DNA of 8,939 nucleotides, from contig DFDU01000113.1 of assembly GCA_002369325.1 (NCBI GenBank), positions 1 to 8,939 on the forward strand, in the 5' to 3' direction. A program made the position numbers and the translations under genes. The stretch comes from Lachnospiraceae bacterium UBA3820. GTDB lineage: Bacteria > Bacillota > Clostridia > Lachnospirales > Lachnospiraceae. The notes beneath the pieces were generated by a model. The model was not told the DNA's origin and searched no databases. It saw only the letters and a program-made list of their open reading frames with translations. Positions within the stretch are counted from its first letter, which is position 1, and every line of letters begins with the position of its first letter. This document shows, piece by piece, positions 1 to 6,669 of this stretch.

Positions 1-3000
1 ATATTTCCTGTAAAGTTATCACCTATACCTCTTAATGTTATGGTATGCTTACCCTTATCATTTGCAGTAGTTTCACCCGAAATCTCAAAATCTGTACCGG
101 CGATACATGTATAACCTTCTCCCTTAAATACAGGAGTCGGAGAATGGTCATTACCATCCCAGCTAAAGCTTACATTATTAAGTACGAAAGGTGTGTTTGA
201 AAGTCTTCTCTTGCTGATTGTCAAGGTTCCGTCTACATAATTAACATTATAATTACCCTGTACTGCATCTCCTGACGATGTAATCGCATAAATACCTGCA
301 TTTGAATCTTTAACTGCGTCACAGGATAAGTCATAGACAATCACACTTTCAGCATCATTATTTTTAAGACCGCTAACACTTGCAGTAAGTTCAGGATTAC
401 CATCTCCGTAAATCTTGCTCTTATTAGCTGCCTTAACAGTAACATTTGCCTTATTTATCGTGAAAGTACCCGATACATATGTTACATTACAACCATCTAT
501 AGTATCCGGTCCGGTAACGTTTATAGCATATGTTCCTGCATTTTCACCCTCTGCACGGCTTAAGGTGAAATTTATTCCTTCTACATCAGCAGTCGAAGGA
601 GATACACTAAACGTGAATTCATCAGGATCGGATTCTCCGTAAATCTTAGACATATCGTCAGCAGTTATGGTTATCGTTTGAGGTACTATTTCCCATGTAC
701 CATATAAGGTGCCGCTGTAATTTCCCTTAAAGTCAAATCTTACGGTATGAGAACCAACTGCAATCGCACTTGTATCACGTGAGACTGTATAATCAGTATC
801 TTTTACAAGTGTTGTTACATCCTCATCACCTTCAAGCAACGAGGTAACAGCAATAGTCGGTGTTATCCTACTACCTGTATATGTATAATTTCCTGCTTCA
901 AGTCCTGTGTCGTTACCGAAAACTATATCACTGTCCGTAACAGCTTTAGGTGATATTGTAAATGCCTTTTCAGTAATTGATGTATCGTTCGGCAAAGTAT
1001 AGTTATTATTTGAAAGTGCACTTGCCGTAGCAGTATAATTTCCTACATTTGTCTGCTCACCCGAAACAGTTACTGTACATATATCTCCCTCAACAAGTCC
1101 GGTTGCGGTTGCGGTAGGTGCCTGATTTTTACCATTGAATGTAAAGCTGTTCGTTCCCCAATCTATGCCAACCACTTTTTTATTGATTTTCGCGGTAGCC
1201 GTTGTCTGTTGATCGCTTGCTGCAAGCTGGTAATCATTGATGCTGTCTCCGCCTAATGTTATACCTGTTATATTTACAGTCTTATCATCAGCATCAGCTT
1301 TTGCATCAGTAAATGTTCCCGTTGCAGTAACAGTCAGACTGTCACCTTCTACTATTCCACTATAAGTAACATCGCTATAATCAAGTTCAGCAGCTGTACC
1401 TGCATCATAAGTTTTATCATTCGCCTTAATGCCTGATATCGTGATATCCTTTTTCTTTATGGTAACATCAAGGCTTGAAACATCAACATCTTCATAATTC
1501 CTGTTACCTGCAACCTTATAATATACTGTATAAGTTCCGGCATGCATTACATTCGGTACAACTTCATTATAGTCATCATCACTTGGAGCCGCTGCACCTT
1601 TTTCCGTCATTGCATATAATAATGTTCCACCTGAAGCCGTACCCGATGTAACAAGCGCCTGTTCAGTTTTATTATATGTAAGGTCTTTTGCAGCAAGTCC
1701 GGTAATATTCGGAGTTGCCTTTGTTATCTTAAACTCCGCACTTGTATATGCAATGTTATAATTATCGCCTGCCGTAAGAGTACCCTGTGTAATGGAATAT
1801 GTTCCGACATCAGAACCATCCTCACGAGACAGCTCGCCTGTAAAGCTATCTCCATTTATCAATCCATCGTAAGTATATGTCAACGCAGGATCAGCAGTAC
1901 CATATATCTTGGTCTTATCATCTGCAGTAACTGTTAATGCCTTAGCCGTAATATTCGCGGTGGTGGTTGTCTGCTGACCACTACTTGCAAGCTTATAATT
2001 GCCTGCACTTGTACCGCCGAGAGTAAGATTGCTTATTGTGACCGTCTTACCTGTACCGACATTCATGTCGTTAAATGTACCTATGGCAGACACGGTCAAT
2101 GCATCTCCCGAAAGAAGCCCGTTAAATGATGCTCCGCTTGTATCCAAAGTCGCCGCAGTGCTTCGGTCATAAACCTTATTTCCTGCCGTGATACCCGATA
2201 CGGTTATATCTTTTTTATTAATCGTCACGGTAACAGTTGAGTCCTTTGTTCCACTATTGTAATTATCATTACCTGCCGCTGTTGCACGCACTACCACCGT
2301 ATATGTACCGGCAGGTGTATTTGCAGCCACCGTAAGATTTGATCCGCTTAATGAAAAATATTCCACTGCCGTATTTGAACTGTTTTTCTGACTGTTAATA
2401 GCATAGCTTAACGTGCCTTGATTATTTGATGCAGAACTAAGCATCAGCATCTGAGATGTATTGCTGTAGGTACCGGTTGCTAACTGTATATCATTGTATT
2501 TCAACGGGTTTGCCGCTTTACTAACAGTCACAGATACGCTACCTGAAAGTGCAGTATAATTAGTAGTACTATCTACTTTATATTCAACAGTATATGTTCC
2601 GGCATCCTTAGCACTTGGAACAGTTGAAGAATAACTCGAATATGAACCATTATCTTTTTTGTATCGATAAGTAATAGAACCATGCGCAGCAACCGGCACC
2701 GTTTTTAACAATGCTTTAGATGTATCATTAAATGTCCAGTCATCCTGTTTGACTGCACTTGTAGTCCATGAATTAGTAGCCTGATTAATACTTGACGTAA
2801 GACAGCTTGCAGTTACTGCATAATAACCGCTAGTCTGATTAATTCTCCACCAAACATAATAAGTACCCTTATTGGTTTCTGAAGGTACCGTTTCACTCCA
2901 TCCTGAAGTCGGTGCAGTTACATCATCTTCTCCAAGCACATACTGCATTGTACCGCCTGCCGAAACACTACCGGCAGTAACAAGCGTCTGTGATGAACCG

Positions 3001-4472
3001 TTATAGGTCATTGTTTTAGCTGTTGGAGCGGTATAGGTCGGGTTAGTGATAAGACTATTAACGCTATATGATACATCGCATGAAAACACCTGAGTATACA
3101 TAGAACTTAATTCGGTACTCTTACATGTCATACTGCCAGAACCTACAGATGCACTTCCTGTCATTGTTCTTTCTTGTGTTTCAGGTTGATTTGAATTTCC
3201 TATTATTTCTCCCGAGCCTTTAACAATAAGTTTTATTTTTGTTGCTGTATCACTGGTACTTATTGTTACGGTTCCACTATTGGAATTAATTGTCGAACTA
3301 CCAACAACAGTATCACCATTAAGCAGTTGAATTTGAACACTGGACGGAGTTGCCCAATTACTGTTTCCGCCACTTACTCCAATCATATACCAGCCTATTT
3401 TCCCTGCATTAACTGTTACTTTATAACTTTCTGCTGTATCAGTAACTACAATCTCATACTCCACACCCTCAACTGTTACCTTCATCCACTCTTCCGAGGT
3501 AAATGCCTGCTGTGCGGTTACCGTCCACTCTCCACCTTCATTTGAAGCAGAGAAAAGACTCTCATTACTTACACTGACAGCAGTTATATCACTGTCTGCT
3601 ACTGTATTTCCGTCTGCTTTAGTTATTCCAACAAAAGAAAGTATGTCGGTAAGAGCGACTGAACTATCGCCCTGCATTACATACTGCTTTTCATCATAAG
3701 TAAATTCAACTGTATAGTATGAAAATCCGTCTGACTCAGCTATAACAGCCTGTCCCTCTTCGGTTATATCAAGGGCTTCGGCAGAAAGCTCGCCATTTTC
3801 CTCTGTTATATGATATACGTCTGCTGTTAAGTTCTCATTTTCTGCCTTTTCCAATGTAAAGCTTACATTCACTTTTTGTCCGTCGGCAGGCTGTATTTCA
3901 TTCCCGTCTTTATCAAGTACCTTTATATCATAGGTATATGAAGCCGCAACATTTACGTTTTCATCACGTGCCTTATCTACCGCTCTGTCTACATCCTGCT
4001 GTTCCTCTTTTTTAACCTTTGATACCGAAAGTGTTGCCCCCTCAGGAAATACTCCCTCAGGTGCGGTAACCGTGATAACAACTCCGTCTACTGTCCTCAT
4101 GTCGGAAAATTCAGGCATGGTTGAAGAATCATCAGTAAATTTATCCAAATCCGCAGCTTCTTCCGTTGTTTCAATCGCTTCCTCCGAAGCTTCGTCCAAG
4201 ACTTCAACAGATACATTTTGCTTGTCATCCGAAACAAATTCTTCTATATCTTCGACAACCTCATCCTGCTCGTCGTCCTCCGAAGGCTCTTCCGGTAGCT
4301 CCGTGGTTTCCTGTACTGTTACATTTTCCGCCTCTTTAATTGACATAGCGAACGCTGTAACATTTGAACCCGGTAAAACTAAAAGAAGACACATGATAAT
4401 CGCAATTATCCTTGCCGGCTTCTTATGTTTGCCAAATTCAAATAAGATTTTTTCATAAATCCAGTTTTTCAT
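1..4472 (-). CDS. Large secreted MBG/YDG-repeat surface protein, N-terminal 1490 residues (C-terminus outside window)
   Basis: The frame starts at ATG 4472 and stays open to the left edge with no stop. A GGAGG ribosome site lies 9 nt upstream. Residues 1-43 form a long signal peptide: a basic N-region, a hydrophobic core near 22-36, and likely cleavage after TAFA. Residues 44-125 are an acidic Glu/Asp/Ser/Thr-rich linker. Residues ~126-345 are beta-rich, with a TAPEGVFPEGA motif that recurs at the N-terminus of clostridial surface proteins. Residues ~346-480 are unassigned. From ~480 onward come about twelve immunoglobulin-like repeats of 70-100 residues: VTAG..GGTMQY-type (480, 921), YDG-like (755-845, 1009-1099) and MBG-like with K-I-Y-G (846-920, 1267-1342, 1343-1422), plus more divergent ones at 585, 655, 1100, 1178 and 1423. 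Such repeats are usually stalk modules in adhesins. A sortase or other anchor would lie past the edge. Binding target unknown; it could instead be a secreted matrix protein. Confidence 0.88.
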   Translation of the reverse strand, partial: MKNWIYEKILFEFGKHKKPARIIAIIMCLLLVLPGSNVTAFAMSIKEAENVTVQETTELPEEPSEDDEQDEVVEDIEEFVSDDKQNVSVEVLDEASEEAIETTEEAADLDKFTDDSSTMPEFSDMRTVDGVVITVTAPEGVFPEGATLSVSKVKKEEQQDVDRAVDKARDENVNVAASYTYDIKVLDKDGNEIQPADGQKVNVSFTLEKAENENLTADVYHITEENGELSAEALDITEEGQAVIAESDGFSYYTVEFTYDEKQYVMQGDSSVALTDILSFVGITKADGNTVADSDITAVSVSNESLFSASNEGGEWTVTAQQAFTSEEWMKVTVEGVEYEIVVTDTAESYKVTVNAGKIGWYMIGVSGGNSNWATPSSVQIQLLNGDTVVGSSTINSNSGTVTISTSDTATKIKLIVKGSGEIIGNSNQPETQERTMTGSASVGSGSMTCKSTELSSMYTQVFSCDVSYSVNSLITNPTYTAPTAKTMTYNGSSQTLVTAGSVSAGGTMQYVLGEDDVTAPTSGWSETVPSETNKGTYYVWWRINQTSGYYAVTASCLTSSINQATNSWTTSAVKQDDWTFNDTSKALLKTVPVAAHGSITYRYKKDNGSYSSYSSTVPSAKDAGTYTVEYKVDSTTNYTALSGSVSVTVSKAANPLKYNDIQLATGTYSNTSQMLMLSSASNNQGTLSYAINSQKNSSNTAVEYFSLSGSNLTVAANTPAGTYTVVVRATAAGNDNYNSGTKDSTVTVTINKKDITVSGITAGNKVYDRSTAATLDTSGASFNGLLSGDALTVSAIGTFNDMNVGTGKTVTISNLTLGGTSAGNYKLASSGQQTTTTANITAKALTVTADDKTKIYGTADPALTYTYDGLINGDSFTGELSREDGSDVGTYSITQGTLTAGDNYNIAYTSAEFKITKATPNITGLAAKDLTYNKTEQALVTSGTASGGTLLYAMTEKGAAAPSDDDYNEVVPNVMHAGTYTVYYKVAGNRNYEDVDVSSLDVTIKKKDITISGIKANDKTYDAGTAAELDYSDVTYSGIVEGDSLTVTATGTFTDAKADADDKTVNITGITLGGDSINDYQLAASDQQTTATAKINKKVVGIDWGTNSFTFNGKNQAPTATATGLVEGDICTVTVSGEQTNVGNYTATASALSNNNYTLPNDTSITEKAFTISPKAVTDSDIVFGNDTGLEAGNYTYTGSRITPTIAVTSLLEGDEDVTTLVKDTDYTVSRDTSAIAVGSHTVRFDFKGNYSGTLYGTWEIVPQTITITADDMSKIYGESDPDEFTFSVSPSTADVEGINFTLSRAEGENAGTYAINVTGPDTIDGCNVTYVSGTFTINKANVTVKAANKSKIYGDGNPELTASVSGLKNNDAESVIVYDLSCDAVKDSNAGIYAITSSGDAVQGNYNVNYVDGTLTISKRRLSNTPFVLNNVSFSWDGNDHSPTPVFKGEGYTCIAGTDFEISGETTANDKGKHTITLRGIGDNFTGN

Positions 4473-4499
4473 AACACTGCACCTCCATAAAAAAACTCA

Positions 4500-4516
4500 A
4501 TACGGCAATACCGTAT
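4500..4516 (-). promoter_or_regulatory. Short inverted repeat in the leader of the surface-protein gene
   Basis: A perfect 6-bp inverted repeat (ATACGG, 5-nt loop, CCGTAT) lies between the predicted promoter and the ribosome site. On the minus strand it is followed, after 4 nt, by seven consecutive T's just before GGAGG. It could be a weak attenuator, an mRNA-stabilising hairpin or a protein-binding operator. The stem is short and the T-run is not directly adjacent, so a terminator role is uncertain. Confidence 0.35.
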
Positions 4517-4551
4517 CAAACGATTAAATATCTTATAATAATTTGCATATA

Positions 4552-4580
4552 ATTATACATTATTTTCTGTGATATTTCCA
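4552..4580 (-). promoter_or_regulatory. Probable sigma-A promoter of the surface-protein gene
   Basis: On the minus strand TGGAAA (4 of 6 matches to the -35 consensus) is followed 17 nt later by a perfect TATAAT at 4557-4552. Transcription would begin near 4545, giving a leader of roughly 70 nt that includes the inverted repeat at 4500-4516. The spacing and -10 are good and the -35 is weak, so activation by a regulator is possible. Confidence 0.55.
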
Positions 4581-4581
4581 C

Positions 4582-4609
4582 AAAAAAATGTGCCCAATTG
4601 GCACATTTT
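4582..4609 (-). terminator. Rho-independent terminator, 10-bp stem, probably bidirectional
   Basis: A 10-bp perfect stem (AAAATGTGCC with GGCACATTTT, 5-nt loop) is followed on the minus strand by an uninterrupted run of T's. On the plus strand it ends in TTTTATT, so it may also work rightward. It sits immediately upstream of the surface-protein promoter. There it would stop leftward read-through from the endoglucanase/antitoxin side, and it would insulate the toxin promoter from rightward transcription antisense to the surface gene. Confidence 0.7.
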
Positions 4610-4642
4610 ATTAAAAAGCTCAATAGTTTTAGAAAATATCAT

Positions 4643-4671
4643 TTGACTCTTAAAAGAACTTCAACTATACT
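4643..4671 (+). promoter_or_regulatory. Probable sigma-A promoter P1 for the toxin transcript
   Basis: TTGACT at 4643-4648 and TATACT at 4666-4671 are separated by exactly 17 nt, a close match to the sigma-A consensus (5 of 6 in each box). Transcription would start near 4678, leaving a leader of about 137 nt ahead of the toxin ATG. Long untranslated leaders are usual for type I toxin mRNAs. A second candidate at 4705-4734 would give a shorter leader. Confidence 0.6.
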
Positions 4672-4704
4672 TTTAGAACAAAGATATTTATCAATAATTA
4701 TTGT

Positions 4705-4734
4705 TTTACTAAAGATTCCCATTAAAATTATAAC
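4705..4734 (+). promoter_or_regulatory. Alternative toxin promoter P2
   Basis: TTTACT at 4705-4710 and TATAAC at 4729-4734 are 18 nt apart. Transcription would begin close to 4741, exactly where the sequence changes from very AT-rich to the more GC-rich structured leader. That composition change is the main reason to consider it over P1; the boxes are weaker. Only one of the two may be active. Confidence 0.4.
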
Positions 4735-4740
4735 TGCATA

Positions 4741-4814
4741 GAGTGTATTTAGTCAGGCAGTCGAGGGCGTGCTTCCTTACCCGTTCTTAGTCTTACTGGA
4801 AGGGGTTGAGGCTT
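4741..4814 (+). promoter_or_regulatory. Structured 5' leader and ribosome site of the toxin mRNA
   Basis: This stretch is GC-richer than its flanks and holds the translation signals of the toxin: AGGGG 9 nt before the ATG, plus GAGG only 3 nt before it. CTTCC (4772-4776) can pair with GGAAG (4798-4802), which would partly hide the ribosome site. ACCCGTTC (4779-4786) is perfectly complementary to GAACGGGT downstream of the ORF (4960-4967). GTCTTACT (4790-4797) recurs at 4990-4997, so the 5' end of the antisense RNA would be complementary to it. Pairings are read by eye; no folding energies were computed. Confidence 0.55.
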
Positions 4815-4904
4815 ATGAGTATTTATGAATCTCTTATGGTCGTAATTAATGCTTTAAAGCTGATTATTGATTACATAAAGTTATCAAAAGAAAATAAGAA
4901 ATAG
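4815..4904 (+). CDS. Putative holin-like type I toxin, 29 aa
   Basis: A 29-codon ORF with a strong purine-rich ribosome site. It starts M-S-I-Y-E-S-L-M, matching the MSxYExL opening of the putative holin-like toxin family found widely in Firmicutes. A central hydrophobic stretch follows (residues ~7-23, rich in V, I and L but with N12, K15 and D19), then a hydrophilic basic tail (KLSKENKK). Toxins of this kind are small membrane peptides that depolarise the membrane when overproduced. The stop codon lies inside the 5' arm of a perfect 16-bp hairpin, and a convergent promoter sits about 100 nt downstream, the layout expected of a type I system. The central helix is more polar than in typical members, so it may be amphipathic or weakened. 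Too short for most gene finders. Toxicity is inferred. Confidence 0.7.
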   Translation: MSIYESLMVVINALKLIIDYIKLSKENKK

Positions 4905-4941
4905 CCGTCCAGCTCTGGCAAGTTTGACGGCTATTTCTTAT
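4886..4941 (-). terminator. Intrinsic terminator of the antisense RNA, overlapping the toxin stop codon
   Basis: The arms at 4894-4909 and 4926-4941 are perfect 16-bp inverted repeats around a 16-nt loop. On the minus strand the hairpin is followed by TTTCTTTT, a classic intrinsic terminator. On the plus strand the hairpin is followed by AGCTTAATAA, a poor U-tract, so the toxin mRNA may read past it. It may also end the endoglucanase mRNA, since no other terminator lies between 5046 and 4941. Confidence 0.82.
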
Positions 4942-4997
4942 AGCTTAATAATATCACCGGAACGGGTGAGTAGTGTTCACCGCTCGGCTGTCTTACT
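4886..4997 (-). ncRNA. Predicted antisense RNA antitoxin, about 110 nt
   Basis: A near-consensus minus-strand promoter (5032-5004) predicts a start at about 4997. The transcript would end at the T-tract after a 16-bp hairpin, near 4886. It overlaps the end of the toxin ORF in antisense, so it can pair with the toxin mRNA 3' region. Its first eight bases, AGTAAGAC, would be complementary to the toxin leader at 4790-4797, just before the ribosome site. It holds an internal hairpin (GGTGA with TCACC, 4965-4981). No ORF with a ribosome site was seen, so it should act as RNA. The two contact regions recall the RNA I/RNA II pair of the enterococcal par locus. Confidence 0.65.
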
Positions 4998-5003
4998 AAA
5001 TAT

Positions 5004-5032
5004 ATTGTATGCTACACATTATTATTTGTCAA
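5004..5032 (-). promoter_or_regulatory. Strong sigma-A promoter of the antisense RNA
   Basis: Minus-strand TTGACA (perfect -35, 5032-5027) is followed 17 nt later by TACAAT (5009-5004). This is the closest match to consensus in the window, as expected for an antitoxin RNA made in excess. It begins only 14 nt after the endoglucanase stop codon and points the same way as that gene. Confidence 0.75.
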
Positions 5033-5046
5033 CTTAAAATCAAAAA

Positions 5047-6552
5047 TCATTTATAATATTCTCCCAAACTTATTCCGTTTATTCCAAGAGGTATTTCATG
5101 ATCAAGGCCAATGAATTTTTCACCGTCACTCCAAAGCACTTCCTTGACAAAACTATATTTTTCCTCATCCCAGGTAGTAAAGTCATCAAGCACCATTCCG
5201 CCTGTATCTCCCGAATTGGCATTAAAGCACCAGAAGGTATGGTTAAGCCGGTTTTCTTTAATCAATTGACGCATATAAGTCATCCAGGTAATATTGGGTT
5301 CAGTCATAAAGCCACCCCATTCTCCTATAAGAAGCGGTGCAATATTATCTTCCTTTATGTAAAACCAGTTATCATGCCAGCAATCATCCATAAGGCTGTT
5401 AAAGTCATAATCACCTTCAAACCAAGGCTGGGCATATACTGTTGGTCCGTAGTCATGCGGTGAATATACAAGCTTGTTTTGATATTTTCCAAGATCAACC
5501 GGATTATCTTTTACACCTCGAAGATTCCCACCCCACCAGTTAAAATAATAGTCTTTTTCATCGGTTGATGAAAAGTCGCCGTTTTTCTTTATGTCCGTCG
5601 GATATATCTCTATTCCTTCCACAAGTACAAGTACATTAGGATTTTTCTCAAAAACCTTTGCCGCCGCCTGCTCGGCTGTATATTTCCAGTTGTTTTTGTC
5701 CTTTGAAGCATCCCATTTTGCAGCACCGTCACCTTCATAAGGTTTACCGTGAGGCTCGTTTTTCAAATCATAAGCTATGATTGTGTCATCATTTTTATAT
5801 CTGTCTGCCATCCATGAAAGTGCACTGTAATAATCTTCAACCGATACACTATCCGTATACCAAAGATTTACCACATGTCCGCTTGCATTGGTTTCGGCAC
5901 TGTGTATGTCAATAATCAGCTTAAGTCCGTTGGCACGACACTGACCGATAACATAATCAAATATCTGTAGACTGTCCATACCGACAAGATAATCATTGGT
6001 TGCCTGATTGAAATTTGCATCCGGATACTCGCCGTGTGACCACTGATTTATAAGCTGTGCGGATATCGGGACTCTTATAACATTAAAACCATGATTTGCT
6101 ATTTCCTGAATTGATTGGTTCAAATCACTTGCCCATAAACCGTCAAATGTATTGGTTCCGGTATTATACCCAAACCAGTTTATACCTGTAAGCCAGACCT
6201 CGTTTCCATCCTTATCAAGAATTTTGCTGCCATCCGTATAAAGCCAGTCATCGGTTGTGGGTTCGGGCACATCCATAGAACCGTAATCAACATCCCTCTC
6301 AACATAAATATCACTTAAGTTTGAAGAGCTGTCTGATTTGTCGTTTTTATTTGAATCATAAGATTCTTCTGTATTTTCTGATTGAGAATGAATCTCTTCT
6401 TTTTCTTCATTCAAAGTCGTCTCACTTTGGTTTTTGTTATTATCCCCCTTATTATCCTGCTTCTTTTGGATTTTCATACCAAGAATTACACCAAGTAAAA
6501 ACGTTACTATAAATGCCTGTATTACTATTACAATTACAAGTTTTTTATTCAT
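5047..6552 (-). CDS. Membrane-anchored GH5 (subfamily 1-like) endoglucanase
   Basis: A 501-residue glycoside hydrolase family 5 protein, predicted to cut beta-1,4-glucan (cellulose or mixed-linkage glucan) outside the cell by the retaining mechanism. Residues 5-27 are a hydrophobic segment with no clear cleavage site and no lipobox cysteine, so it is probably an uncleaved anchor. Residues 28-95 are a hydrophilic Asn/Ser/Glu/Asp/Lys linker. The catalytic domain spans about 103-480. Visible GH5 landmarks are LTGINWFGYNTG (121-132), R160 in NVIRVP, H217 in DIHSAE, the acid/base E266 in KNEPHG, H366-Y368 in SPHDYG, the nucleophile E411 in IGEWGG, and W441 before NANSGDTGG. The WFGYNT and NSGDTGG blocks resemble Acidothermus E1-type enzymes. 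No carbohydrate-binding or dockerin module is present. AGAGG lies 8 nt before the ATG. Exact substrate is inferred. Confidence 0.92.
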   Translation of the reverse strand: MNKKLVIVIVIQAFIVTFLLGVILGMKIQKKQDNKGDNNKNQSETTLNEEKEEIHSQSENTEESYDSNKNDKSDSSSNLSDIYVERDVDYGSMDVPEPTTDDWLYTDGSKILDKDGNEVWLTGINWFGYNTGTNTFDGLWASDLNQSIQEIANHGFNVIRVPISAQLINQWSHGEYPDANFNQATNDYLVGMDSLQIFDYVIGQCRANGLKLIIDIHSAETNASGHVVNLWYTDSVSVEDYYSALSWMADRYKNDDTIIAYDLKNEPHGKPYEGDGAAKWDASKDKNNWKYTAEQAAAKVFEKNPNVLVLVEGIEIYPTDIKKNGDFSSTDEKDYYFNWWGGNLRGVKDNPVDLGKYQNKLVYSPHDYGPTVYAQPWFEGDYDFNSLMDDCWHDNWFYIKEDNIAPLLIGEWGGFMTEPNITWMTYMRQLIKENRLNHTFWCFNANSGDTGGMVLDDFTTWDEEKYSFVKEVLWSDGEKFIGLDHEIPLGINGISLGEYYK

Positions 6553-6582
6553 ATATTATTCCTCTTTAAACTCTAAAAATAA

Positions 6583-6599
6583 TGGGGCACAATGCCCCA
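6583..6599 (-). terminator. Terminator-like hairpin between the methyltransferase and endoglucanase genes (possible attenuator)
   Basis: A 7-bp stem (TGGGGCA, 3-nt loop, TGCCCCA) is followed on the minus strand by TTATTTTTAG. It lies about 70 nt after the methyltransferase stop and about 30 nt before the endoglucanase ATG. The simplest reading is the methyltransferase terminator. However, no promoter fits between hairpin and ATG, and the best endoglucanase promoter lies upstream of the hairpin. Endoglucanase transcription must then pass through it, making it a candidate leader attenuator. Confidence 0.6.
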
Positions 6600-6632
6600 A
6601 AAAATTACTTACCTCCAAAATAATCTAAAACT

Positions 6633-6661
6633 ATTTTAATAGTATTCTACTATTTTATCAA
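6633..6661 (-). promoter_or_regulatory. Probable promoter of the endoglucanase gene
   Basis: Minus-strand TTGATA (6661-6656) and TAAAAT (6638-6633) are 17 nt apart, directly after the methyltransferase stop. Predicted start near 6626. The leader of about 70 nt contains a GGAGG (6616-6612) not used by the endoglucanase and the hairpin at 6583-6599. The region is AT-rich, which makes chance matches easier. Confidence 0.5.
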
Positions 6662-6669
6662 TAATAATA

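Noticed and set aside
415..642. Plus-strand ORF of 75 codons
   Set aside because: It lies wholly inside the repeat-protein gene on the other strand, has no ribosome site and no recognisable motif; a shadow frame.
3327..3545. Plus-strand Cys-rich ORF of 72 codons
   Set aside because: Antisense shadow within the surface-protein gene, with no ribosome site and no family resemblance.
4072..4458. Plus-strand Ser/Thr-rich ORF of 128 codons
   Set aside because: Antisense to the acidic linker and signal peptide of the surface protein; Glu/Asp-rich codons read backwards give Ser/Leu-rich frames. No ribosome site.
1..4472. Possible frameshift or pseudogene, since no complete ORF is bounded by a stop in this half of the window
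   Set aside because: The frame was followed from ATG 4472 to base 1 without a stop, and the repeat pattern stays in phase to the last codon; it is simply cut by the window edge.
4741..4814. Riboswitch or T-box leader upstream of the small ORF
   Set aside because: No known riboswitch core or T-box motif was recognised; pairing with the downstream region fits a toxin leader better.
5098..5463. Plus-strand ORF of 121 codons
   Set aside because: Antisense to the catalytic half of the endoglucanase, whose active-site motifs show which strand is coding.
6321..6628. Two overlapping plus-strand ORFs with hydrophobic stretches
   Set aside because: Antisense to the endoglucanase anchor and linker; the hydrophobicity is a mirror effect of Lys/Glu/Asn codons. 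No ribosome sites.
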